Notes under the pieces: generated by a model | The model's database searches: none | What the model was told of the DNA's origin: nothing | Seen by the model: only the letters and a program-made list of their open reading frames with translations | Shown here: positions 19,659-31,600 of the stretch, one piece after another | How the letters are laid out: each line of letters begins with the position of its first letter | Numbering within the stretch: position 1 is the stretch's first letter | Program-made: the position numbers and the translations under genes | From: Zygnema cylindricum | Lineage: Eukaryota > Streptophyta > Zygnematophyceae > Zygnematales > Zygnemataceae | Assembly (NCBI GenBank): GCA_037447655.1 | Contig: JBBHKE010000081.1 | Coordinates: 1 to 48,994, forward strand | Reading direction: 5' to 3' | DNA length: 48,994 nt

Positions 19659-20989
19659 GGTTTTGATGTGGATTTTACCACAATTCTGGATATCGAGTGC
19701 ACGTTTCACGTACGTCAACACCCCCCATCGAGAGGTAGCCGGTCATAATAGTCCATGTAAGCCTGGTCCCCCTGGCTTTGATACCATGTTAAGATTCCTA
19801 TAATCGGGGGATAGAATGGACGACCCCAATAAAGGGATTGATGAGCCGGCCAGGATTTGAATTTCACTTTAACTGCGAACGCACTACCACTGTGCCACCA
19901 GCTCGAATGTTACGCTGGTGGGTCCGTTTTTATATAGGTTTTGATGTGGATTTTACCACAATTCCGAATATCGAGCGCACGTTTCACGTACGTCAACAGC
20001 TGTAATATCAACCTTGTCAACTTCCTCCTTTATACTTTCTGACAATTTGCGAAGTTGTGCATATCTATCAAAGGAAGAGCCCAGGGCACGGTAATTCAAG
20101 GAAAAATTGGTCGACGAACGTCGCCATGGTTCTTTATAATCTTCCTTCAGTTACAATACTAAGGGAACTAGAGCCGTCACATTCCACACTTCGGAGATGT
20201 TGCTTGGCATGCCAATCCCGGCGAATCTCTCAACAACAGAGGTTGTGTCATAGCCTCCAACCACAACAATGGTGGGAATCAGAGTGGATTTGGTAATCAT
20301 GAAATATCTGTTCACTTTTTCCGCAGCCTCCAGCATTGACCGTACTTTTTCTCTCCAAACACTAAGCGGATTCGTGTCTACTACATCCAAGTGCGCACAG
20401 CGAGGCGAAAGCCACTTCAAATTCTTTGTTGATTTGATAGGGTGCCATCGACGTAAACATTCCGGCTTAGAAAAGGTGTAAGGACCTTGCAAATTCAAAA
20501 ATCTCCCGCCAGATTTATAATTCGAGAGATTAGAAGCTGTGTATTGTTTTTCAAGAATAGGAGTTAACGAACAATTTCCATTGCTGAAGCGGAAAATATC
20601 TACAGTTAGAGCCATCAAAATGGATTTTCAGGTGCAAGACAACAGGAAATTAGAAGAAGGATGGTGAAACCTTTTTAGGCTTCAATAACTCTAAAAACAG
20701 AGCTGAGAAACTGGAAAGTGAATAAAAATATGAAAAAATATCAGCACAGATAAAATGAATCTACATGTATCAGAAAAGTTTTACAAGGATAGTAAGATGA
20801 AATATAAGAGAGGATAAACCAGGCAGGATAAACCTCAACGCACATTACTTTCCAACGGCAAAGCATGCGCGAAAAATGATGAACGCAAACAGAAAACTGA
20901 AAAATTCTTAAAGATGACATGGAGAAGCATAGTTCTGTACTCATAAGCTGAAACGAGAGCATAGATAGAGAATATAGGAAGGAAAACAG

Positions 20990-21640
20990 ACAAAATCCAT
21001 ACATAACAAAGAGAGTTTCCTGTCTTGTCTATCCTTTTCTTTTTCCAAATGTCCGTGGCTCGTTGCACGTTTGTGATTGGCTGCTACTGTAGCTCCAACG
21101 TTGGAAGAATAGCGAAACTCACGGCGGCGGCGGCAAAAATACGAAAACTAACTGCCCGGCCAAATATAATGACTGACTGCTCGGCATTTCACGCAGCCAA
21201 TCACAAACGTCGGAAGAGTCGTACAACTCTCACGGCGCCAGCGGCCAAAAGAAAACGTTTTGATTAGAACTAAAACGGTTTTGTTTTTCTGCCGCCGCCG
21301 CCAACGATTCTTACCGACTGCACGCGTGCCGGGCAGTCAGTTTTGTTACTTCCATAAGCAGTCAGTTTTCCGGGCAGTTAGTGTGGCCGCCGCTGCCGTG
21401 AGTTTCGCGATACTTCTGACGTTTGTGATTGGCTGCGTGAGTGCCTGGCAATTAATTCCGTTTGTTTGCCGGGAAGTCAGTATTTTGCTTGCCACAGCCG
21501 CCGTGACTTTTGTGATAGTTCGACGATTTTTATTGGCTGCGCGAGTACGTGGCAGTCAGCTTTTTTGGCCGCCGCTGCCGCCATCTTTGCTCTCCTTTTA
21601 GGCCGTAGCACGTCGCACGTGTCACTTCCGTCTTAGGTCC
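20990..21640. repeat. GC-rich fold-back with repeated GCAGCCAATCACAAACG units
   Basis: GCAGCCAATCACAAACGT appears on the plus strand at about 21194 and inverted at 21067 and 21420, with a weaker inverted copy near 21530. Each is followed by variants of CTCACGGCGGCGGCGGC and ACTAACTGCCCGG. The left half (to about 21255) and the right half are broadly inverse to each other. It resembles a fold-back element or a clustered CCAAT-type control region. The small open frames here overlap on both strands and are not credible genes. Confidence 0.65.
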
Positions 21641-21978
21641 CGGGCTTAAAAAAATCACATACTGGAAGCTTCGTATTTTCAATTTTGGCTTCTTTCGTTA
21701 TTCCTGTACAGTATGTAGTTCTTCTTAATTCTGCTCGATACACCTATCCGGCTATCCTTGCATGTTTTAAACCCGTTCGTCCGTACAAGCAAAGCAATCA
21801 GAACTGGGAAAATTCAAATGTGAAACAGAATAGGGTAATGTTCCAAACAGGGCAGTTATGTCACGCGATGCCGTTCCATGCGGCAGTTTGGGGTTAGAAC
21901 TGGGTAACTGAACTAGTTTCAGCTCGAAAACCCATCATTGCAACGGTTGAACATGTCGACAGCAAAAGACTTTTGTTA

Positions 21979-22672
21979 GGGTATGTCCCCATGTACTTGT
22001 AACTTAGCGAACTTACTTTGAATTTTAGCGCGGATCCAATCAAATTTCAACGTCTACAATCTGTATTGCCGGACGTTATTTTTTGGAACTGCTTGTGTGA
22101 CGTCGCATGTCTTACCGTGACATTGTAGACGTATCGCCTTCCAGCCTGTGCTGTTTCACGGTTGAAGACGAGGCGCTTTGCCTTCGCGTCTCCTATCCGG
22201 TCGACGTGAAATGGCATCGGAATTTCGAGACCCCTGCAAAAAAAAAATCCGTACTGGACGAAAACGGACAAAACCAAACAAAATGTGTACTTTTATTTGT
22301 CGTATTTAATGCAACCGGACAAAACACAGCGACTTCCGTACTTTCCTTTGTCTTTCAAAATTGTGTGAAAAACTTCGAAAATTACAGCACGTGCGAATAT
22401 GTGTTCCTATTTGTTTATATAAAATCCCTAGTTTTAAAACACATCGCGCATGTGTTTTAAAGATAAGGTTGAAGATGACGTTTTTTGTCGTCGAAGTGGG
22501 TCGAAAAACAGAAAATGACAAATTTTTGTACATCCTAAGTTTGAGGATGACGCAAATTGAACTCTACAAATTTGCGATTCCTTCGTACAGTTGGAACTTA
22601 GGCAGTACGGCGCTAAGTTTTAGAGGAAAACGACAGAAAAAAACCCTTACTTATGCACATGGGGACATACCC
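21979..22672. mobile_element. Harbinger-like MITE, 694 bp, TTA target duplication
   Basis: A perfect 17-bp TIR (GGGTATGTCCCCATGTA-type ends, right end ACATGGGGACATACCC) is flanked by TTA at 21976-21978 and 22673-22675. Its right half matches, inverted, the left half of the element at 734-1486, so they are the same family in opposite orientation. No transposase. Confidence 0.9.
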
Positions 22673-23107
22673 TTAAAAATACGGAGTTTGAGAAATCTTG
22701 CGGACACGAACAAAATTGACGGAGACAGGAAATTCCAGACGGTGCGTATTTTTTTTTAGTTGTAGTAGGATATTTTATGACGGCGAATGGGACGGCCGTC
22801 GAACATTCCCGTCATTTATTCTCTTTTCTCGCGTGTAAAACATTGACGGCACTTCGAGACGACCGTTTTTCAAAAAACAAAAAAAAGCTAAATTATTTCT
22901 CAGGCATTTTTGACAAGTAATCTGGACCGTCCGACTAAGATTTCTATAGAATATCCCATATATTTTGGATGCGATAAGATTCTCACGCACTCTGCTTGCT
23001 CTTGCGAGCTTCTACCCAATCAGGTGTAATTTCTGATCTTGGGAGATTTTGCTGAGCGTGCGGACTAATCGCGCCTTCATATTAAGTGCTCTTGAGAGGG
23101 TATGGGC
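22673..23107. other. Intergenic stretch between MITEs
   Basis: No gene. GGATATTTTATGACGG at about 22769 and ATAGAATATCCC at about 22950 could be worn inverted ends of a ~200-bp element, but the match is too short to rely on. Confidence 0.35.
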
Positions 23108-23110
23108 TAA

Positions 23111-23777
23111 GGGTATGATTACATCAGGAGGTCTCTGTAATAGTACGGACAACAAAATTTATGTATTACAGAGGCCTCGGTTACATTGCGTATCGTTCTG
23201 TAAATAAGTTTTTACATACGTGTTCTGATTTGTGTGGCTCCACGTAAGTTGACGATTGAATCTCTAAAATCGTCAAAGATTTGGAAATTGACCAATTTCG
23301 TATGGAAATCCGTACATGCGTATTACGTACGTCTACTTCACAAGTGTATTGCGTCAATGTTCCTCAGAGATCTCTTTCACTATGCTGACTTTCAAGAAAT
23401 AACCGTATTTCTTTTCGGCAAAGATTTTACTCTCACCTTGTCCGAAGGCACGTGACTTTGGGGTCGTGTGAAAATTTTCATTTTTCATTGACGCACGTGT
23501 TTATTGTCCAAGTGTAGTGAATTGAATGGTTCTGTAATGGTGAACTCACCTCCGCGAGGTGGGTTCACCATTACACAGGCGGATGGAGCGATTGCTTCGC
23601 AGAGGAAGACCAAAATGTAATCGGACGGTCAATGTTTTCTCTCGGATACTTGGAGAATCGTAATCTTATTTTCTGTAATGTTGTTTTCAATAAACTCACC
23701 AAAATATAGTACGGCATGGTACGGGCAAGTACAAAATTATGTTTTAAACCTCACTTTTCGTCTGATGTCACATAATC
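23111..23777. mobile_element. Harbinger-like MITE, 667 bp, TAA duplication, with internal hairpin
   Basis: The left end GGGTATGATTACATCAGG and the worn right end (GATGTCACATAATC) are flanked by TAA at 23108-23110 and 23778-23780. It is closely related to 2801-3265 but holds an extra ~200-bp segment with a strong hairpin at 23533-23575. A 73-codon frame (23234-23455) matches codon for codon the one at 2945-3166. Confidence 0.8.
23533..23575. repeat. Near-perfect palindrome (hairpin) in Harbinger-like MITE
   Basis: Arms TGTAATGGTGAACTCACCTC and its complement pair over 20 bp with one G-T, around a CGC centre. It lies about 200 bp from the right end of the element. Related palindromes with different arm sequence are at 42251-42300, 4403-4428 and 9478-9499. 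Confidence 0.9.
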
Positions 23778-23861
23778 TAATTAGAGTAGTCAAAATTTTT
23801 GGGACACTATATACATTAATGTAATGTACCTTACCGTACATTGCAGTACATTACATTACAG

Positions 23862-24417
23862 TACACTGTCAATCGCTATTAGAGTATATAACGCCAATTC
23901 GGTGCCCTTTTAAAAAAAAAAAAAACCTTAAATACAATCCATAATTCTATTTTTTCCATTACTCTAATTAGGGTTTCATTTCAACTAGCGTTAATAATGG
24001 AAGTACACCTCGATGGAGATAGTGTGGCGTACGGCAAGGATATCTCTGTACGAAATGGTACTTTTTGAATTACAAAGGCATAAAAAGACACTTAACATTA
24101 TTGCGCACACATGTGAAAGTGCACTGGAAGAAAGAGACGCACACTCGTCGAAAAAAATCACGTTCTCATATGTTCGTCCGTCGACCGTGTGAACAACGCG
24201 ATGGCGTATGAATTGTCAGAATTTGTACGGATACACATATTAGTTTAGACATTTTAAGGGCGGGTATTTATTATTCTGGTCAACCCAAATTACAGTTAGT
24301 GATTAATTAGTATATATGTATTTTTTTCAAAAAAATAAAATTCCCAATTAGTGTTAATAACACTAATTCTTTTTTAACGCTATTTATTCCTTTACTCTAA
24401 TAGCAATTGACGGTGTT
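23862..24417. mobile_element. TA-type MITE (long subfamily), diverged, 556 bp
   Basis: Left end TACACTGTCAATCGCTATTA and right end TAATAGCAATTGACGGTGTT are inverted with a few mismatches; the last base departs from TA. The layout inside resembles 1705-2256 (GATGGCGTA, then TTTGTACGGATACA). Size agrees. No coding frame. Confidence 0.75.
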
Positions 24418-25663
24418 CTTGTGATGGTCATTTGAATGTTGGGTATCCAATGAAAAGTTACACACAAACAGCTAACAAATAGAGAAAACATTATCAACAG
24501 ATATTTTAACTGGTATTTTGACATAGTACTGAAACCATTCATGCTAATCATCGACATCACCATCGTGCTTTCTCTTTGAACAAGGGAAGTCACGTCAGGC
24601 TTCAGTGATAGAGACAAGCCCTACACAGTTTTCAGTTTGAGCATTGCCGCCCATATTGTTCCCCAGGATTCATATCGCACATGTAACTTCATGTGCTGAG
24701 TCAATTCAGTTTTCATTTCTTTTTTTTTTCTGTCAGTTTTAGGACAATGTCTAAAATCGGAGAGATTATTTCCACTAACTTCACCTCTCACACAGTAATG
24801 TGTCGAGCATTTCAGCACGTCGGATCATATACTCAGGGTCGTAGGCGAAGTTGTACATGTCAGAATTCAGCTTCGTGGCAGCTATGACAGTTTTTTTTCA
24901 GATTTCTTTTAGGAGTAGATTTCCACTCTGAGCGCAATTTCACCCTCAATAACTTACAATAAAGACAGTTTTCTCTCCTCCTCTCCCTCCCCCAAAACTA
25001 AGTTTTGCAATCCCTACTACAAGGGTCATCAGTTTTTCAGCACTAAAAGATTGACATTCCTCGAGATATTTTAGGAAAACTGCGACTGTCAAAATTGTAA
25101 CATTTTATTCTTCAATAAGAGATTTTCATATTGAAATCCTCGTGAATTCTACAAATAGTTGCTGTTGAAAGACCACAAAGCTATTATTAGCCTCTTTAAT
25201 TTATCCAATTTGTCAACCATCCAATCAGCATTTAGTGCTGAAAGTGAACCCCACAACAACCTCATTCACAATTGTTAAAACTACACATCACTTTTAATTT
25301 GTTCACTTTTTAATTTGTTTAAGAGATTAATGACCACAGACCATTAATTCAATACTTCTACACCATCCACAAACTTATACGGTTTTGTTTTTCCTTCTAT
25401 AAGGTGAAGGTGCTATCAGCAAGGATTAATCACTTCCTTTTTTTACGTCATTCAATCTCATATTCAAAAACATCATTTTCCCTTATGTCAATATTTCACA
25501 TATCACCTACACACCGCCCTCCGCCGCGATTGGCCCAAGTAATATTCTCATCAACCTTCCTCCGAGACTCTCCATTTTCCTTTCCATTTCGTCTCGACTT
25601 GACAAAATCCTCTATAACATGAAAAAGAAAAATAAGGAACTTCGTAACTTTTTAAAAGATGTC
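24418..25663. other. 3' flank of the TOPLESS-related gene
   Basis: The part nearest 25663 should be the 3' untranslated region of the minus-strand TOPLESS gene. The rest is AT-rich with no gene, RNA or closed TIR pair that I can see. Short open frames lack protein-like composition. Confidence 0.5.
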
Positions 25664-28600
25664 TCACCGAGCCGTTTGCTCGGCGACCTGATTGGAACTT
25701 GGACCTACAGAAGGTCCTCCGGGAGCCCCATTTTCCGCGGGAATTGGATTTCCCCATTTCCCTTCGGACTCCAGAGGCTCAATTACTTGAACTCCTCCAT
25801 CATTAAGTCCCAAAGCAAACTGATTGGGTTCCGAAGGATGAGCCGCAATTACCAACGGATAGGCAGGACCACTGAAGTAAAAAAAAAAGAGAGGGAGACA
25901 CATGAAACTTCTTGTGTCAGATCACGATTCATTCCTCAGGGAAGTAAATAAAGCATAAAAACTGCAGCCTAAGTTGAGTAAAAAGCGTTACGGAATATAG
26001 GGGAAGACTGAATGAATGACATAGAAGAGAGTGGACAAGAAGCAGAACAGAAAGGCGAGAGAAAGTAGGGAAGAGAAAATGTGAATGGCACACAAAAACA
26101 AATAGGATTGTTTACAATTAGGCAAAGAGGGGAAAGGAAAGAAATATCTCATTACTTAGGATCACAAAGGAAAAAACATAGGGGAAACGGTAAAAACAGC
26201 AAACAAAAAGAGCAAAATAAGCATAGAAAACTTCAAAACCCAAAAACGAAAAGAACTACCTAAAAAACATACCGAATCCCTACCAAGAGTAGGCCCGATA
26301 ACATTTTGCCGAAATCCTACAATGGGAGAATATACATTATACTTTGAATAGGTAATTCTGTTCTGCATTACTCACTTGGATGTATTTGGCGGCACATAAA
26401 TCGAAGGAGATATCCTGCAACGAGGTCGCAGAGAATCGGCGTCGAAAACACACAAAGAACCGTCCTGGAAACCGGCAAATACAAGAGCGCTGTCGCAGGA
26501 ATACGTAGCAGCTGTAATGGGGGCAGAGAGAGGGCCCGATTCTTTGGGAAGCCACTGTAAAAATCAAGAGAGCAGAAAATTGAAAAAAATGTTAGAATCA
26601 CAGCACATGATCAATGACCAAACTCCAGTATCAACCCGAAAGAAAAAATTCCAGAAGAATCAATTTCAGTTCCGAAAAAATAGAAAAAGGGTTCAATAAC
26701 TTCTAGCATCAAACATATACGAGTTTTACTCCCAGGTTCCCGACTCACTTAGCGAGTGCGTAACAAATTTAGCTTCAACTTTGAGAACCTTTGCACTAGA
26801 AGACACGAAACGAATTTAGTTCCAGTTTCAAGAACCTATTCCGTCCAGCAAACCCACCTGACGAACACGTTCGAGTTTCGCAGCATCGTAGATAGCCAGT
26901 TGGGCCTCGTGGACTACCAATAAGCGCATTTGGTCGTTGTGAAACTGGACTCGAGTGTCAGCCATGGCTGGAGCCGCTCGGCCCAATTGGTTCAAAAGAT
27001 AACGAGATTTCTTCCTCTCCCAGCCATCGGTACCCCAAACGCAAAGCTGAAAAAGATCCAAGAATGAAGGAGAATATAAGAGTACATTGAAAAAGGATCA
27101 AATTCAGGAAAGAAAGAAAAGAAACTAGGAATGAGTGCAAAGCTTGAGTGTAGAAGGTGTGATGGTTTTTCCTAATGTGGCTCAGAGATAGAATATTGCA
27201 ACTGAAGGAAACCAGTGCTTCAAGAAACTGAGAAAAGGATGGCAGTGCTTTTAACAACCAACTGAAAATGATCGTTTCTCTCAAGGGAAAAAAATGCAAT
27301 AAGAACTCTTTACCTCGTGTCAAATTAGACGCAGAAAGGTAAGGAAAAACCGAGACAAATTTAACTTAAGACCACCGATCTAAATATAGTAAAAGTAAAG
27401 TAAAACATAGCATCATTTCTCAATAGAAAATGATGACTGTGAGCTTTTTGTAGCAGAATTCTGTGCTTGTGTTCGCTGTAAAAAGAACCGTGCAAAGCAT
27501 AAAAAAAAAGCCCGTTTGTCTTGTGACATATTCATCTTGTGCCTTTCAAGAGAACAAGAATGTTTTTTAGTATCATGGCACTAGTGATAATAAATGGCTT
27601 AGAGACGGTAGAAAAATTACCTGGGCATCAGCACCAGACGAAACCAAAACGTTTAACGCATTTGAAAACGCAAGACCGGTAATTCTTTTCTGATGCCCTT
27701 TCAATTTGCTTTTCACCTGCATGACACAAAAATAGATCAGCAGACTATTGAAAAAAACATATTAGGAAGTGAGTAGCAGCAAAAGACAAAAAAAAAAAGT
27801 TTCCTTAAGGGCAAAGAAAAGAAAACGAGGGGAGAAAACTGCTATACCTCATCAAGGCGCACGTTGTAAATTTGAATAGAAGAATCCTCCATTCCAATAG
27901 CAATGATATTGTTGTCTTGTGGATGGAATGCTAAAAACGTGGCAGCAGGCGGAGGAGGCATAAAAGTGGTCATCACCTGATAAAAAATCAAAAAGTCTTT
28001 TAGAGAGATGTATTCCTAGGATCCTGGTGAAATTTCAAAATTTACGCGCAAAAATCAACCACTATTTAGTTTTTACAATTGTGGCTCTTTAAGGGCTTTT
28101 TCTGAACAAATGCTTGCTGCGAACTTCCATCCAAAATATCCCCACTGATAACCCTAGTAGAAACAAGTTTCCAGATGATCCCACTCACAAATCCAAGTAA
28201 CTACTGTCAGGTCGCTACCTCATGAGATAATCATTGGACATTAAAGAAAAATCCACATAATAAGGTCAATCATATACATTTTAACGCATTCCTTCAATTC
28301 CCTTTTTTAACCACCTTCCACTCTAAATTACTCCAATTTATAAAAAAGGCAAAATCACCTTAAATGTGAGCATGTTGAAAAGAGAAACTTTTCCACCAGA
28401 AGCAGACATGACATATGAATCGTTCTTCGACAAGGCAATACATGGAACCGCATCCTCCGTTCCCACATCACTAATATCGTTAGTCATAATTATACCACTT
28501 TGCGGTTGCCAAAGCTGAGGAGGAGTACTTGCTGTGGCCTGAAATTACATTGTAAAAAATGTAAAATGATTTAATAATAGAATACTCATAAATACAAACA

Positions 28601-31600
28601 AAGAGTAAAAAAAAGGACGTCAGCTAGATTCCCATGACCATAGATGCATGCATGGCTGCAAGAACAAACAGTAAATTGACTGAACTTGCTAAACTGAGTA
28701 TGATAAGCTGCTTTTTATGATAATAATAAAAATCATAATGTCGGGTTTGTTTTTCTTCCTTTTCCCACCTTTCCGTTGGGATTTCGCTCATTCCTTTGCC
28801 ATTTCCACAACTTATGAACTGCGTTTGAGGCAAGGGCCAACAGCGCGACTCCAGAATTTGTATATATTAGCCTTGATATCTGAAAGCCAAACAGTCAAAA
28901 AAAAAAAAAAAAAAACTAGTCAATACCCAAGGGGCCAAAAAATTCAAAATATCCTCGGGAACCCACAAGATTAAGAGGAGCAATGATTCAGTTCAGAAAA
29001 ATCTTCTCCTTCTTCTTCTGCTTCTTCTTCTTCTCTCTCTTTTTTTTTTCTTTTGTTAAAAATCTCACAGGACTTGATTACATAAGGCAATATCTGCACA
29101 ACAATTAGCTGGCAGGCCATTTATTCAAGCCCAAATAATTTTTCAGAAATAATGGCCGTTCACGGCAATTTTAATCCAACTATTAAAACAAAATCGGCTC
29201 ATTTCTAGTAGATGTCCTGCATTTGTTCAAGTGCAACTTGAAGAAAGCATTGATGTGGATATTTAGCTGTACAGAATCAACATTATTGCCAATACAACAT
29301 ACATTTCGTCAAAACTCCATTTTAAACTGTTTCCTCTAAACAATTTTCCTATACCGGTGCAATCAGGACAATTGAAACAGACCTTGGTGGTGGCTAAAGT
29401 GACATCTCTCCTATACAACATTCATTCCTTCAGAACTTCTGAACAATCTTTCTCTTCAGAACGATTCTCCTTTCCCAGATCTAAACGGGACAATTGAAAG
29501 GCAAAATTAACAGAACTTGCTAGCGGCTAAAGTGGCAATTTCTCCTATACAACATTCATAACTTCAGAATTTCTTAGCAATCTTTCTCTTTTCCTTTCCC
29601 GGATCTAAACGGGACAATTGTAAGGCAATAAAAACAGACCTTGCTAGCGGCTAAAGTGTCGGGTAGACGAGTTGTTCTGCATTGCATAGCATCTGTAATC
29701 TCCGTCATTGTTCCTTCAGGGAGTCGTGGTTTCACATCTTGATTTCGAGGGGGCTCAATTCCATTCTATTTCACAAAAAAGTACAAAAAAATGTTACGAT
29801 TCATCCTTTTGGTATTTCTTTCAAAAAATGGCGTCAACTTTTACCATGTATAAGCAGCATTTTCAACTTAACTTCACATGTATACCATGGAGAAAAACAT
29901 GACTGGACACCATTAAATTCTGAGTCTAATAAATCGAGAAAATAAAGCTACTTGCCAAAATTCAACGCAAGTATTCTGTGTTTCTTCTCTACTTCAAACT
30001 TCAACCTTACCACTCATGAACCGCAATGGGACAACTCCCTGAAAAATAACCCAGCTAAAATCCATTCCAGGTCTTTCAAGAGGGAAAAATGTGCAATCGC
30101 AACAATTTCAGTTCAAAATGTTTTTTGTGTCACTTTAGCAAGAAAAGAAAGATGCACAGAAACCGAGCAGAAAAAATGAACCCAGGCTGGCTGAACCACC
30201 TGTCCTCCTACAGAAAAAAACCAAAAAGAAAGGTCTAAAGGAAAACAAAAAGTGTCCTAGAAAGACAAGGTAAAAAGGTACATATAAATCACCTGTGCTG
30301 TAGGGGTAAGAGCCGCCACAGGTGACGGCCTTTCTGGGGGGGCAGTGACAGCTGCAATATTTGTTGGAGGAACAGTAATTGGGTTTACTGCAGTGGAAGG
30401 CTGCAGAAAAGAAGGGGTACAAACGACATAAGACATATGCTACAAAGTGGAGTAGGGATGATGTGCTTCTTTCTGTACGTTTGAGATTCTTCGGTGAATG
30501 TACAACCAGAGGCTGTTGTTTAGAGAAGGGATTTGAATACTGAAAGATATATCAGCACCAAAAGCATAGGAAAGAGAAAACTCCAAGAGACGTAATTTGA
30601 CTGAACCTTAGATTGTGAATGGTACAACGTACAAAACCGCCCACAAAAAGGGAAAATGAAAGCAGGGAAAAAGAGAAACCACGCTCTTCTCACTCCCCTA
30701 TAAGCTATTGCTTAAAATCCAGTTCTAGTTCTTCACAGTGCTCTTCTTTCAATAGAAAATAAACCCGGTGAATACTCTCCTTTCAAGTGCATAAGATTTA
30801 CCTTCGATGTAACAGAATCTGCTCCTCTCGCAGTCTCTAAATGACGAAGCAATCGTGCTCCTTGTTCATTTGCCAATATTTTTATACCGTGTTCCGAGGC
30901 AGTCACAGCTAAAAGAGATCCATCGCGATTAAAACGAAGGCGGGGACTAGCCTGGAAACAAAATAAAAATATATATATATACAATTCCCTTAGCCCAGAC
31001 ATTCACAAGCAATCTTATAAGCTTAAATTTGATCCCTATGTATCTGTGACGGGGAGATGTCCTCGGCTGGCAGACATCGACTGGAAAACTTAAACAAAAT
31101 AGACAGCAAAAAATCATAAAGCAATGATCATTTCCTACAGTGAACTTACACTAATTTGTTTCCTCAAACAGAAACTGAAAAGCAGGAAAAACAACATGAT
31201 TCAAAGAAGCATACAATGATTGGGACAAAATGGAACATGCAACTATGTCGCATTGATTGGCGGGGGGGAGGAAGGAGGGGAGGGCAAGGACCTCTGGCGA
31301 TATTCCCAGATGAGTTATACGACAAACAGAGGAAAAAACCGGAACAAATTACTGGAGTTCTGAGAACTTACAGGAAGGCCTCCATCTGCATCCAAAGTCA
31401 TGAGCACTGTAGTGTTCTCCATGTCCCAAAATTTGATTAAAAACTCGTCTCCCGCAGCGAGGAAACGGTTCCGTGTTGTGTCAAACTGCACAACACCTAA
31501 CGACCTTTTTCGAAATCCAGAGTAGTTACGTTTAATGGCCCCTTCACTCTCATTCCATTCTACCAAAGAAGAATCTCCGTCCTTGCTGGTTCCACAAGAG

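Larger units (their letters stand above)
19500..19998 (-). mobile_element. TRIM retrotransposon (499 bp) with tRNA-like LTRs
   Basis: Two direct repeats of 212 bp (19787-19998, the 5' LTR on the minus strand) and 221 bp (19500-19720, the 3' LTR) begin TGTTGACG and end CTTAACA. They flank only 66 bp. On the minus strand the internal part starts TGGTATCAAAGC, 11 of 12 matching the usual initiator-Met tRNA primer site, directly after the LTR, and ends ATGGGGGG, a polypurine tract, directly before the other LTR. Flanks GATGT and GCTGT are a 5-bp target duplication with one mismatch. Taking out the element and one flank rejoins the dynamin frame (DIT-SIHED). I count six substitutions and one 9-bp indel between LTRs. 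There is no coding capacity, so it needs proteins in trans. Confidence 0.93.
17957..20618 (-). pseudogene. DRP4-like dynamin-related protein pseudogene
   Basis: On the minus strand one intronless reading path resembles plant DRP4/Mx-type dynamins: IPTIVVVG (GTPase start), VPLVL (end of G2 region), ISDQPDNTYERISRM, DPSGERTIAVV (beside the G4 region), the stalk from DPSMLSISALASRLVDIQ, WLAYVTLTFEKEPSIVYTN, and a GTPase effector domain with AYWMVVTGRLADS and IKTLYESKDIA. It is broken. The P-loop GK residues are missing (GGYDTTSVVE), DLPG is KFPA, in-frame TAA stops follow VPLVL (near 20150) and DLSNS (near 19186), frameshifts lie near 18440-18510 and 18230-18260, and a TRIM retrotransposon occupies 19500-19998. 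Real DRP4 GTPases self-assemble on membranes; this copy should not. The N-terminal ~85 codons before the GTPase part are unmatched. Confidence 0.88.

Noticed and set aside
19500-19998. Two tandem tRNA-derived SINEs
   Set aside because: There is no A-rich tail, while LTR-type termini, primer site, polypurine tract and a 5-bp duplication around the pair are all present.
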